From Streptomyces sp. NBC_01235 (GTDB lineage Bacteria > Actinomycetota > Actinomycetes > Streptomycetales > Streptomycetaceae): DNA of 64,000 bases. The notes beneath the pieces were generated by a model. That model ran no database searches, was not told the origin of the DNA, and was given only the letters and a program-made list of their open reading frames with translations. The stretch covers positions 8,370,001-8,434,000 of the forward strand of contig NZ_CP108513.1 in assembly GCF_035989285.1 (NCBI RefSeq), in the 5' to 3' direction. The first letter of the stretch is position 1, and the number at the start of each line of letters is the position of its first letter. Shown piece after piece: positions 47,546 to 57,792 of this stretch. The translations under genes and the position numbers were made by a program.

Positions 47546-47997
47546 CGCACTTCCTCAACGATCTCCGGCCGGCGGAAGCCGTACGGCGCGCCCTGCCGGC
47601 CGCGGCCGCCCTCCTCCTCGCCGTCGGCGCCGCCCCGGCCCTGGCGGCCTCCCACGAGGCCCTGCCCGGCAACTGGCTCGAGCTCACCGTCTCCCGTGGC
47701 GACTCCCGGTCCATCGACACCCACGGCACCCTGCTGCTGTGCGACCCGCCCGAGGGCCACTCCCGCGCCGCCGAGGCCTGCGACGTCCTGGCGAGAGCCG
47801 ACGGGGACGTGAACGCCGTCGCCAAGGACGGCAGCCGCGTCTGCGCGCTCGTGTACGCCCCGGTGACCGTCCGCGCGCAGGGTCGGTGGAACGGACGCCC
47901 GGTCGACTACCGGCGCACCTTCGGCAACGACTGCGAGCGGGAGGCGCTGACGGGGGCGGTGTTCGCCCTGGACGACCAGCAGGTGCCCGAGGTCTGA
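47542..47997 (+). CDS. Streptomyces subtilisin inhibitor (SSI, I16 family)
   Basis: A 151-residue exported protease inhibitor. The leader 'RRALPAAAALLLAVGAAPALAASH' is followed by an SSI domain with four Cys ('LLLCDPPEGH', 'AAEACDVLA', 'SRVCALVYAPV', 'GNDCEREAL') expected to form two disulfides. The reactive loop 'VCALVYAPVTV' suggests Leu (or nearby) at P1 where classic SSI has Met. The terminal 'GAVFAL' matches the family. Its ATG overlaps the carboxypeptidase stop, an unusual translational coupling of a cytosolic peptidase with a secreted inhibitor. Confidence 0.9.
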   Translation: MTHFLNDLRPAEAVRRALPAAAALLLAVGAAPALAASHEALPGNWLELTVSRGDSRSIDTHGTLLLCDPPEGHSRAAEACDVLARADGDVNAVAKDGSRVCALVYAPVTVRAQGRWNGRPVDYRRTFGNDCEREALTGAVFALDDQQVPEV

Positions 47998-48022
47998 GAC
48001 GGCCGGGGTCCAAGCGACCGGG

Positions 48023-48056
48023 GCGGCTGCGGGCACACGCGCGTGCCCGCAGCCGC
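48023..48056. terminator. Bidirectional hairpin terminator
   Basis: A perfect 14-bp inverted repeat (48023-48036 with 48043-48056) and a 6-nt loop lie between the convergent inhibitor and carboxypeptidase genes. Confidence 0.8.
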
Positions 48057-48140
48057 TCCTCTCCGGCCTTCTCCGCCCCTTCTCCTCGCCCTCTCCGGCC
48101 CGTTGCGCCGCTCCGGCCTGCTCGGGCCGTGTCGGAGGCC

Positions 48141-49391
48141 CTAAGCCGCCCGTTCACGGGCGTGCAGGGCCGCCGCGACGACCGTGCGGGACTGGTGCTC
48201 GACCTGGTGCTCCAAGGGCACCCAGCGGGCCCGGAAGCGGTCGGCGAAGGCGTCGCTCCAGGTCTCCACGAGCTGCTCCAGGCGCGGGGCCGCGTGGTCG
48301 TCGCTCTCCTGCAGGACCCGCCACAGCATCGCGGCCGCCCGCAGGGGCAGCCGGCGGGCGAAGGCGTCCACGCTGCCGACGTACGCCATCGTCGTGGCGG
48401 CGGGCGGCGTGTCCGTCCAGTCCGCGGCCAGCCCCGGCACCAGCTCCAGCGCCCATTTGGCCGCCCGCAGCAGGGGCCCGTCGACGCCCTCCAGGCGCGG
48501 CAGCGCCTCGACGAGGACGCGCTCGACCTCCGTCGTGTCCCGCAGCAGCCGCCGCGCCAGCCGCCGGATCGCCGCGGCCGGGGCGGGGTGCTGAGCGGGG
48601 TCGTCCACCATGTCGCTCGCCCACATCGGCACCTCCACCACCGCGGTCAGGCCGCCGTAGCGGTGGGCGTGGTACCAGGTGCTGTGCCGTGCGTCGTCCG
48701 GCATGCTCGGGTACGCCGCGTCCGCCCCCGCGGCCGGCATCACGTGCACCCCGGGCCCGGACGCCGGCCAGCCCGCCGCGTCGGAGGCGCCCGTCTCCAC
48801 CGGGATGTGCAGCTGGGCCGCGGACTTGGCGAACGGCTCGGCGAGTCCCGGGATGTCCTTCGTCAACTGCACCCAGCTGCCGCCCAGATCGGTGCCGTGC
48901 AGGGTCACCTGGAGGTAGGGCCGCAGCTCGTCGATGACCCGGGTCAGCGCGCGCGTCTCGGGCGGCAGCCGGTCCGGCGGCAGCACGGCGGGGGACCACT
49001 CCGGCTGTTCCGGACCGGCGGGCCGGAAGAAGCCGAGGTGGTACTCCAGCAGGCTGCGCGGCGCCGGGGTCACGTGCAGACTCGCCCCGTCGGGGTCCGC
49101 GCAGAGCAGAAAGTGCCAGGACGTGCCGTCCCGCAACTCCCGCTCGTACAGGACCCGTTCGGCGAGGGCCAACAGCGTCGAACCCCCGGTCGGCTCGTTG
49201 GCGTGGGCGCCCGCGACGACGAGCACGGCCCGCCGCGCATGTCCCACGGACAGCAGGTGCAGGGGCCGGCCCGCCCGGGAGAGACCCACCTGCCGCAGCG
49301 CGCACACGCCGGGTTGGTGTGTGGCCAACGCCCGTGCAAAGGAGGTCATTTCGGTCACCGTGGGGTAGCGCAGCTCCGGCAGGAGACTCAC
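48141..49391 (-). CDS. M14-family zinc carboxypeptidase (paralogue)
   Basis: A 416-residue paralogue of the carboxypeptidase at 46.2 kb. Zinc motif 'GAHANEPTGG' is at about residue 62, 'VTLHGTDLGGSW' at about 160, and catalytic Glu in 'AVVEVPMWASD' at about 245. Both share the N-terminal 'LRYPTV' opening and the 'STWYHAHRYGGLTAVVE' block, so they arose by duplication but now face each other across the subtilisin inhibitor. No leader peptide is present. The GTG at 49391 is the only in-frame start giving the paralogue's N-terminus. Confidence 0.87.
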   Translation of the reverse strand: MSLLPELRYPTVTEMTSFARALATHQPGVCALRQVGLSRAGRPLHLLSVGHARRAVLVVAGAHANEPTGGSTLLALAERVLYERELRDGTSWHFLLCADPDGASLHVTPAPRSLLEYHLGFFRPAGPEQPEWSPAVLPPDRLPPETRALTRVIDELRPYLQVTLHGTDLGGSWVQLTKDIPGLAEPFAKSAAQLHIPVETGASDAAGWPASGPGVHVMPAAGADAAYPSMPDDARHSTWYHAHRYGGLTAVVEVPMWASDMVDDPAQHPAPAAAIRRLARRLLRDTTEVERVLVEALPRLEGVDGPLLRAAKWALELVPGLAADWTDTPPAATTMAYVGSVDAFARRLPLRAAAMLWRVLQESDDHAAPRLEQLVETWSDAFADRFRARWVPLEHQVEHQSRTVVAAALHARERAA

Positions 49392-49449
49392 CCCCGTATT
49401 CGTCCGCCCGGCCTTCGCCTCCGCAGTACCCCACGGCCGCTGTGAACTG

Positions 49450-50394
49450 TCAAGAACGCCTGGGGGGAGGCTCCGGGGGGCGCTCGGATGCGCGCGCCGG
49501 CGGCGGCCAGGGGACCTGGGCGAGGAGGGGGACGATCGTCTTCTCCTCGTGGTCGAGGTGGGCGTTCAACTCCCGTGACATGGCGTCCAGTTCCGTACGG
49601 AAGCGCTCGGGATCGGCGATGCCGATGCCGGCCAGCAGAGCCACGAGGTCGTCCTGGATGCGCGCGACCGTGCGGTGTTCCTCGGTGAGCCGGGCGAAGG
49701 TGTCCGCCAGGTGCGGGTGGTAGCGGGCCATCCCCGGGAACACGTGTGCGTCCTCGCTGGTGTGGTGGAAGCGCAGGGCCTGACAGAACGCCAGGCAGCG
49801 CTGCCGTATCTGCAGGCCGAGACCCGGAGCGGGCGGCTCACCGGGGCCCTGGTGGGCGGCGCGGGCGGCGAAGTGGGCCTCGGTCTCCGCCGTCACCTGA
49901 CGCAGCTGGCCGCGCAGCCAGGTGTGGACCTCCATGATCTTGTCGGCAAGGGTGCGGACCTCGCGGGGCCCCTCCCAGCCGTCGGGCTCGGCACGCTCCA
50001 GCACGACGACCGGCAGTGAACGGGCGGTGCGGGCCTGGTAGTCGGCGTATCCGGGGGCCGTCCGCACGGCGCGCTCGAAGAGTTCCTCGCGCCGGGCTCC
50101 CTCGGCGGGGACGGCGAGGGCCTGGAAGGTCTCGGTGCCGAGTTCCACCCGCACCACCGGGTGGGCGAGCAGGTTGCGGTACCAGTGGGGGTGGCTCGGC
50201 GCGCCGAGGTTGGACCCGATGACCAACAGCGTGTCGTCGTGGCGGACGTAGGCGAGGGGAGTGGTCCGCTCGGTCCCCGACTTCGCGCCGGTGGTCGTCA
50301 GCAGGAGCAGGTTCCCGCCTTCGAAGGGGCCGCCGACCTTGCCGCCGTTGGCGCGGAACTCCTCGATGACGGATTCATTGAAAGACGTGGGCAT
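49450..50394 (-). CDS. F420-dependent nitroreductase (DUF385/DDN) fused to hemerythrin domain
   Basis: A 314-residue fusion. Residues 1-140 are a deazaflavin-dependent nitroreductase-type split-barrel ('FEGGNLLLLTTTGAKSGTERTTPLAYVRHDDTLLVIGSNLGAPSHPHWYRNLLAHP'). Residues 150-300 form a hemerythrin HHE domain with metal ligands in 'IMEVHTWLRGQL', 'RFHHTSEDAHVFPGM', 'LTEEHRTVARIQDDL' and 'ELNAHLDHEEKTIVPLL'. Together this suggests an F420H2-using reductase coupled to an iron site sensing O2 or NO. The ATG at 50394 is well placed. The 230 bp upstream is purine-rich leader. Confidence 0.9.
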   Translation of the reverse strand: MPTSFNESVIEEFRANGGKVGGPFEGGNLLLLTTTGAKSGTERTTPLAYVRHDDTLLVIGSNLGAPSHPHWYRNLLAHPVVRVELGTETFQALAVPAEGARREELFERAVRTAPGYADYQARTARSLPVVVLERAEPDGWEGPREVRTLADKIMEVHTWLRGQLRQVTAETEAHFAARAAHQGPGEPPAPGLGLQIRQRCLAFCQALRFHHTSEDAHVFPGMARYHPHLADTFARLTEEHRTVARIQDDLVALLAGIGIADPERFRTELDAMSRELNAHLDHEEKTIVPLLAQVPWPPPARASERPPEPPPRRS

Positions 50395-50627
50395 ACAGGT
50401 GTGTCTCCGCAGAGAGAAAGGGTGGAGAGAAAAAGGTGGAAAGAAGGGGGAAACGGCTGAAAGGCGACGTGCGTCAGCGCTACGTCGGATCAGCTGCGAG
50501 GCGCGGAGTGTGAACTCATGGCGTGTCCCTCGAGGAAGGGTGTTCGCCCGATCACCGGCCGGCCCACTGCTCTTTGGCCGGCGTCACGCGACACCGCCCC
50601 CCATTAGATGCACCCGACCGTCACCTG

Positions 50628-53042
50628 TCAACGCCGAAGATCACCTTCGCGCCCTCGCTCCACCCGCTCCAGCAGCGCCACCGGCAGCCGCTCGAAGAGC
50701 TCCTCCACGCGCGCGTGCCCCGTGAACTCCCGGGTGGACTCCCGCTCCGCGGCCAGGACGTCGACCCACGTCCCCGGCGGCAGCGCCAGCCGGGTCCCGC
50801 GCCAGCCGCCCGCCTCCGCCAGCCGCAGCGACAGCCGCGTCACGGCCGTGACGACCCGGCCGGAGCGCGCGAACGCCAGGCAGTGGTCCGCGGCCGCCCC
50901 CTCGGCCGGCAGCGGCTCGTACGTCGCCGCGTCCCCGAAGACCTCCGGCCGCCGTCGGCGCAGCCGCAGCGCGGCCGCCGTCACCGCACCCTTGACGCCC
51001 GGATCCTGCGGCGGGAACGGCACCGGACGCCGGTTGTCCGGGTCCACCAGCGCCCGGTACTCGCACTCCGTGCCCTGGTAGAGGTCCGGCACCCCCGGCA
51101 TCGTCAGATGCACCAGCGCCGTGCCGAGCACGTTCGCCCGGACGTACGGCTCCAGGGCTTGGCGCAGCGCGGCCACCCGCTCGCCCGGCACCCCGCACGG
51201 CCCCGCCGCCACGAACGCGGCCACCGCCTCCTCGTACGGCGGCTCCTGCTCCGTCCAGCTCGTGTACAGCCCCGCCTCGCGCACGTGCTTCAGCAGCGCT
51301 TCCTGGACGCGCTCCGGGGCCGCCGGGCCCAGCCCGAACACCGTCTGCCAGGCCGCCCACGCCAGCTGCCCGTCCGCGACGCCGTCCGCATCGCGGTCCG
51401 CCGTGTCGTCCCCCGCGCGCGTGACCTGCTCCAGGACGTCCGCCCAGCGCTGCGGGCACTCGGTGAGCACGGCGAGCGCGGCACGCACGTCCGCGCTGCG
51501 CTTGGTGTCGTGCGTCGACACGACCGTCCCGGTGGCCGGCCACTCGCGCTGCACGTGCGCGCAGTACGCGTGGAAGTCGTCGGGGGACACCCCCGGGCGG
51601 CCGGGGTCGCCGCCCACCTCGTTCGCGGACAGCAGCGGCACGTACCGGTAGAACGCCGTGTCCTCCACCGACTTGGCCCGCAGCGCGGACGACGTCTGCG
51701 CGAACCGTGCCCGGAACTCCGCCCCCGACGGACCCTCCCCGCCCAGCACCAGGCCCCGCACCACGTCGACCGCGCCCGCCTCCTCCGGCACGACGAACGC
51801 CTGCCGCGCCTGTTCGGCGGCCTCCTCGGTGACGACGGCCGCCGGGTCGCCCGAGGCGTACGGCCGGTAGACCTCCAGGCGGACGAGCAGCTCCTCCAGG
51901 GCCGTGCGCAGCGCCCAGGGGGCCCGGTCCCGCAGCGCCGGGTCGTCCGACGTGGCGCACACCCGGGACGCCACCCGGGTCAGCCGGTCCGTCTCGGCCG
52001 CCAGTTCGTGGCCGAGCACCCCGTACGCCGCCCGCCGCACCGTCGCCGCCCAGTCGCCGCCCCGGTCCGTCTGCGGAGCCGCGAAGTGCCGGTAGCGGGC
52101 CAGGAGCTCCCCGGCCCCCGCGGGGTCGGTGAAGAGGCCGTCGACGCGGCGCAGGGCGTCGTAGCCGGTGGTGCCGGCGACCGGCCAGGAGTGCGGCAGC
52201 CGCTCCCCGTCGGCCAGGATCTTCTCGACGACCGTCCAGCGGCCGCCGCTGGCCTCGTGCAGCCGCTCCAGGTAGCCGTCAGGGTCGGCGAGGCCGTCGG
52301 GGTGGTCGACGCGCAGCCCGTCGACCACGCCCTCGTGCAGCAGCCGCAGGATCGTGCCGTGGGTGGCCTCGAACACCTCCGGGTCCTCCACCCGCACCCC
52401 GATGAGCTCCGAGATGCTGAAGAAGCGCCGGTAGTTCAGCTCGGTGCGGGCCAGCCGCCACCACACCGGCCGGTACCACTGGGCGTCCAGCAGCCGCGGC
52501 AGCGGCAGTTCCCGGGTGCCCTCGCGCAGCGGGAAGACGTGGTCGTAGTAACGCAGGACGTCGCCGTCCACCCGCAGGTGAGCCAGCTCCGCCCCCACCG
52601 GATGGCCGAGCACCGGGAGCAGCACCTGGCCGCCCCGTGCCTCCCAGTCGATGTCGAACCAGTGTGCGTACGGCGACGTCGGGCCCTCGCGCAGCACCTC
52701 CCACAGGGCGCGGTTGTGGCGCGGGGCCATCGCCATGTGGTTCGGCACGATGTCCACGACGAGCCCGAGCCCGTGCTCCCGCGCGGTGCGCGCCAGCGCC
52801 CGCAGCCCCTCCTCGCCGCCCAGCTCCGCACGCACGCGTGTGGGGTCCACGACGTCGTAGCCGTGCGGGGAACCGGGCACGGCCTCCAGGACGGGGGACA
52901 GGTGCAGATGCGACACACCGAGCGAGGCCAGGTACGGCACGGCCGCCGCCGCGGCCCCGAACGGGAACTCGGGCTGCAGCTGCAGCCGGTAGGTCGCCGT
53001 GGGCGGCACGGGAACGCAGGCGTCACGTCGCTCAGGGGTCAT
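50628..53042 (-). CDS. treY: Malto-oligosyltrehalose synthase (TreY)
   Basis: An enzyme of about 804 residues that isomerises the reducing end of maltodextrins to trehalose. The GH13 N-terminus is 'TATYRLQLQPEFPFGAAAAAVPYLASLGVSHLHLSP', with 'VVDIVPNHMA' (region I), nucleophile Asp in 'GLRVDHPDGLADP' (about 245) and acid Glu in 'WTVVEKILADGE'. The C-terminal landmark is 'TMPGVPDLYQGTE'. Length fits the family. I prefer the ATG at 53042; a GTG at 53048 would add two residues. GlgX follows upstream on the same strand 83 bp away, so glgX-treY are probably cotranscribed. Confidence 0.95.
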   Translation of the reverse strand: MTPERRDACVPVPPTATYRLQLQPEFPFGAAAAAVPYLASLGVSHLHLSPVLEAVPGSPHGYDVVDPTRVRAELGGEEGLRALARTAREHGLGLVVDIVPNHMAMAPRHNRALWEVLREGPTSPYAHWFDIDWEARGGQVLLPVLGHPVGAELAHLRVDGDVLRYYDHVFPLREGTRELPLPRLLDAQWYRPVWWRLARTELNYRRFFSISELIGVRVEDPEVFEATHGTILRLLHEGVVDGLRVDHPDGLADPDGYLERLHEASGGRWTVVEKILADGERLPHSWPVAGTTGYDALRRVDGLFTDPAGAGELLARYRHFAAPQTDRGGDWAATVRRAAYGVLGHELAAETDRLTRVASRVCATSDDPALRDRAPWALRTALEELLVRLEVYRPYASGDPAAVVTEEAAEQARQAFVVPEEAGAVDVVRGLVLGGEGPSGAEFRARFAQTSSALRAKSVEDTAFYRYVPLLSANEVGGDPGRPGVSPDDFHAYCAHVQREWPATGTVVSTHDTKRSADVRAALAVLTECPQRWADVLEQVTRAGDDTADRDADGVADGQLAWAAWQTVFGLGPAAPERVQEALLKHVREAGLYTSWTEQEPPYEEAVAAFVAAGPCGVPGERVAALRQALEPYVRANVLGTALVHLTMPGVPDLYQGTECEYRALVDPDNRRPVPFPPQDPGVKGAVTAAALRLRRRRPEVFGDAATYEPLPAEGAAADHCLAFARSGRVVTAVTRLSLRLAEAGGWRGTRLALPPGTWVDVLAAERESTREFTGHARVEELFERLPVALLERVERGREGDLRR

Positions 53043-53124
53043 GACCACCTACGTACCCGCCCCGCCGCGTTTCGTGTCACACCCCCTCCAGGCGGGTCGG
53101 GTCCGCGTCCCCCGAACAGCACAC

Positions 53125-55242
<2,118 letters not shown>

Positions 55243-55442
55243 GCATACGACTCTTTCAGGTGAGCCGCCCCGCCGGGGGCGCCTTGGCGTCGAGTCTCCC
55301 GGAAAGTGATGGAACCACCAGTGACTTACGTCCCTCTTACCGATCGACCAGCGCATACGACGACAGCTGTAGTGGTACGTCGTATGCCGAACCAGTGGGG
55401 CAGAAGCGTACTCCCGGGCAACAGGGGGAGTAGGGGGAGATT

Positions 55443-56264
55443 GTGCGCACGACAGTGCGCCGCCACCTGGGCAAGGTGGTGGCGGGTACGGCCATTGCGG
55501 TGGCCGCGACGGCCGTGATGGTCGGGATCACCCTGCCGGGCACGGCGGGGGCGGACGACACGGGAGGCGGCGAGGGCGGGCAGAGCACCCGGCAGGCGGC
55601 CGGACAGCAACAGGGCGACACGGCGGCTGCCGCAGCGCCCGGCGTCGTCGAGGAGGCGCCCGCCGAGGGCGAGAAGGGTCAGGGCCGCGACCCCTTGACC
55701 GACGACGAGATCGCACGCGTCGAGAAGATCGCGCTCAACCGGCAACTGCTCAACGCCGGTAAGAACGTGGACGGCGGGCGCGGTCCCCAGCGCCTCGGCG
55801 TGGACCTCGCCGAGCCCGAGGCCGACGAGGTGGACGATCCCGACGCGCCCCGCCGCGCGGAGGTGTCGTTCTACGACTACCGGGACGACTCGCTCGTCAC
55901 CCGGACGGTCAACCTCGACACCGGCAAGGTCGAGGCCACCGGCACCCAGCACGGCGTCCAGCCGCCGCTCGGCGCCGCCGAGCAGACCGAGGCGGCCCGG
56001 CTGCTGATCGCCGACCCGCTGGGCGCGGGCCTGAAGGCCGACTTCAAGGACGCCACCGGCAAGGACCTCACCTCCCCGGGCCAGTTGCAGCTCGCCGGCA
56101 TGGTGTACCGGGCGGTGCCGGGCGCCGAGCCCGCCGTCCTCGACAAGTGCGGCGAACACCGCTGCGTACGGCTGCTGACGAAGGTCAAGAACGGCCCCTG
56201 GATCGACACCCGATCCCTGGTGATCGACCTCAGCACCCGCAAGGTCGCCCGGCTCGCCGGCTGA
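55443..56264 (+). CDS. Secreted protein resembling the N2/N3 domains of copper amine oxidases
   Basis: A 273-residue exported protein. The signal peptide is 'RRHLGKVVAGTAIAVAATAVMVGITLPGTAGA', followed by a Gln/Ala/Gly linker. The segment 'PLTDDEIARVEKIAL' and the domain 'RRAEVSFYDYRDDSLVTRTVNLDTGKVEATGTQHGVQPPLG' (about 140-180) match the pattern of CuAO N-terminal domains. A Cys pair (DKCGEHRCV) lies near the end. The next gene encodes a CuAO catalytic domain with its own leader, so the two look like one amine oxidase split in two. Starts with GTG at 55443. The domain assignment is by eye and moderate. Confidence 0.65.
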   Translation: MRTTVRRHLGKVVAGTAIAVAATAVMVGITLPGTAGADDTGGGEGGQSTRQAAGQQQGDTAAAAAPGVVEEAPAEGEKGQGRDPLTDDEIARVEKIALNRQLLNAGKNVDGGRGPQRLGVDLAEPEADEVDDPDAPRRAEVSFYDYRDDSLVTRTVNLDTGKVEATGTQHGVQPPLGAAEQTEAARLLIADPLGAGLKADFKDATGKDLTSPGQLQLAGMVYRAVPGAEPAVLDKCGEHRCVRLLTKVKNGPWIDTRSLVIDLSTRKVARLAG

Positions 56265-56343
56265 ACCGCCCGCAGGCCCAGCCCTCAGTCCGTTTTTCCA
56301 ACTTGCGTCTCCCGTAGAGGGACGCAAAGGGAGTCATGTCGTC

Positions 56344-57690
56344 ATGCGCGTTCCGTATCCGATCAGCGGCCTCCGGCCGCGGGGCATCAGCCGTGCCCGC
56401 AAAGGGGCGGTCGTCGGTCTCTCCGTGGCCGCGCTGGCCGCCGGGGTGACCGCCGGAGCCGGTCCGGCCGCCGCCCGCCCGAAGGCGGCCCCCGCCGCGG
56501 TCGCCGACTGCAGCGCCGCCTACCGCATCGAACAGAAGCTCTCCACCGGTACGACCTGGCGCATGTGCTGGCGCTTCGAGGCCAAGTCCGGTCTGGTCCT
56601 GGAGAAGATCTCCTACCAGCCGCCCGGCGAGGCCGAGCCGATCAGAGTCCTCAACAGCGCCAAGATCGCCCAGATCCATGTGCCGTACGACGACGGCAAG
56701 AACGAGTACAACGACATCACCGACTACAACTTCGGCTCGGGCCTGGTCAACATGACGCCCGCCGAGTGCCCCGGCGGCACCATCCGGACGGTGAAGGTCC
56801 CCGACCCGTTCAGCTCCGAGAGCCCGAACGTCAAGGGCCTGTGCACCACGACCCGCGCGCGTGGCCACGCCTACCGCATGCAGGCCGACAACAACAAGGT
56901 CTTCCAGGCCCAGGGCAAGGACCTGCTGATCTACACCGTCAACAAGGTCGGCTGGTACGAGTACATCACCGAGTGGCGCTTCTCCGACGACGGCGCGATC
57001 AACATGAACATCGGCGCCACCGGCAGCCTCTCGCCGTTCGACTACGACGCCGGCGACGGCCGCGGCTGGCCCCTGGGCAAGGGTGCCAAGTCCTACGCCA
57101 CCAGCCACAGCCACAACGTCTTCTGGCGGCTCGACTTCGGCCTCGACGGCTCCTCGAACTCCAAGGTGGAGCAGTACGACTCGGTGGTCAGCCCGCCCGC
57201 CGGCGGACAGCAGGGCCCGACCAACAAGACCACCCGCACCGCCGTCACCAAGGAACTCGCGGGCGACGCCAAGAACATGCGCTGGTGGCGGGTGGTCAGC
57301 GCCACCGGCAAGAACAAGGACGGCCACGCACGCTCCTACGAGTTCGTCCCCGGCGCCACCACCAAGTACTCGGGGCGCCCCTTCACCCAGCACGACCTCT
57401 ACTTCACGCAGTACAACAAGTGCGAGCAGTACGCCAGCAACAACGTGCGCAGCTGCGGCAGCCCGCTGCACGGCGTCTCCGTCGACAAGTGGGTGAACGG
57501 ACAGACCCTCACCCATCCCGTGGCCTGGGTGAACGTGGGCTTCCATCACATCGCGCGGGACGAGGACCAGCAGCCCATGCCGGTCCACTGGCAGGGCTTC
57601 TCCCTCGTCCCCAGGGACGTCACCGCTATGAATCCGCTCACTCCGCCCGCACTCGCGGGAGAGAACGGACAGACGAACAGCGGTAGTTGA
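56344..57690 (+). CDS. Secreted copper amine oxidase catalytic domain
   Basis: A 448-residue exported protein with a long Arg-rich leader ending in AAARP. It aligns by eye with the CuAO catalytic domain: catalytic-base region 'EYNDITDYNFGSG' (about 120-132), a Cys pair ('AECPGG', 'GLCTTT'), topaquinone Tyr in 'VGWYEYITEWRFSDDG' (about 203), first two Cu ligands in 'SHSHNVFWRLDFGLDG' (about 256-260), and the third His in 'VGFHHIARDEDQQPMPVHW' (about 400). The usual Asn before the topaquinone Tyr is Trp. It lacks N-terminal domains, which seem to be supplied by the gene 79 bp upstream. Confidence 0.78.
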   Translation: MRVPYPISGLRPRGISRARKGAVVGLSVAALAAGVTAGAGPAAARPKAAPAAVADCSAAYRIEQKLSTGTTWRMCWRFEAKSGLVLEKISYQPPGEAEPIRVLNSAKIAQIHVPYDDGKNEYNDITDYNFGSGLVNMTPAECPGGTIRTVKVPDPFSSESPNVKGLCTTTRARGHAYRMQADNNKVFQAQGKDLLIYTVNKVGWYEYITEWRFSDDGAINMNIGATGSLSPFDYDAGDGRGWPLGKGAKSYATSHSHNVFWRLDFGLDGSSNSKVEQYDSVVSPPAGGQQGPTNKTTRTAVTKELAGDAKNMRWWRVVSATGKNKDGHARSYEFVPGATTKYSGRPFTQHDLYFTQYNKCEQYASNNVRSCGSPLHGVSVDKWVNGQTLTHPVAWVNVGFHHIARDEDQQPMPVHWQGFSLVPRDVTAMNPLTPPALAGENGQTNSGS

Positions 57691-57792
57691 GAAACGACCT
57701 GTCCATCCGGCTGCACCGCCCGCCGCTCCCGGAGTACCCTTCCTTGATCGTTGGGACGGGGAGTGCTCGGGGGAGCGGAAGGCGGTGCGTGG

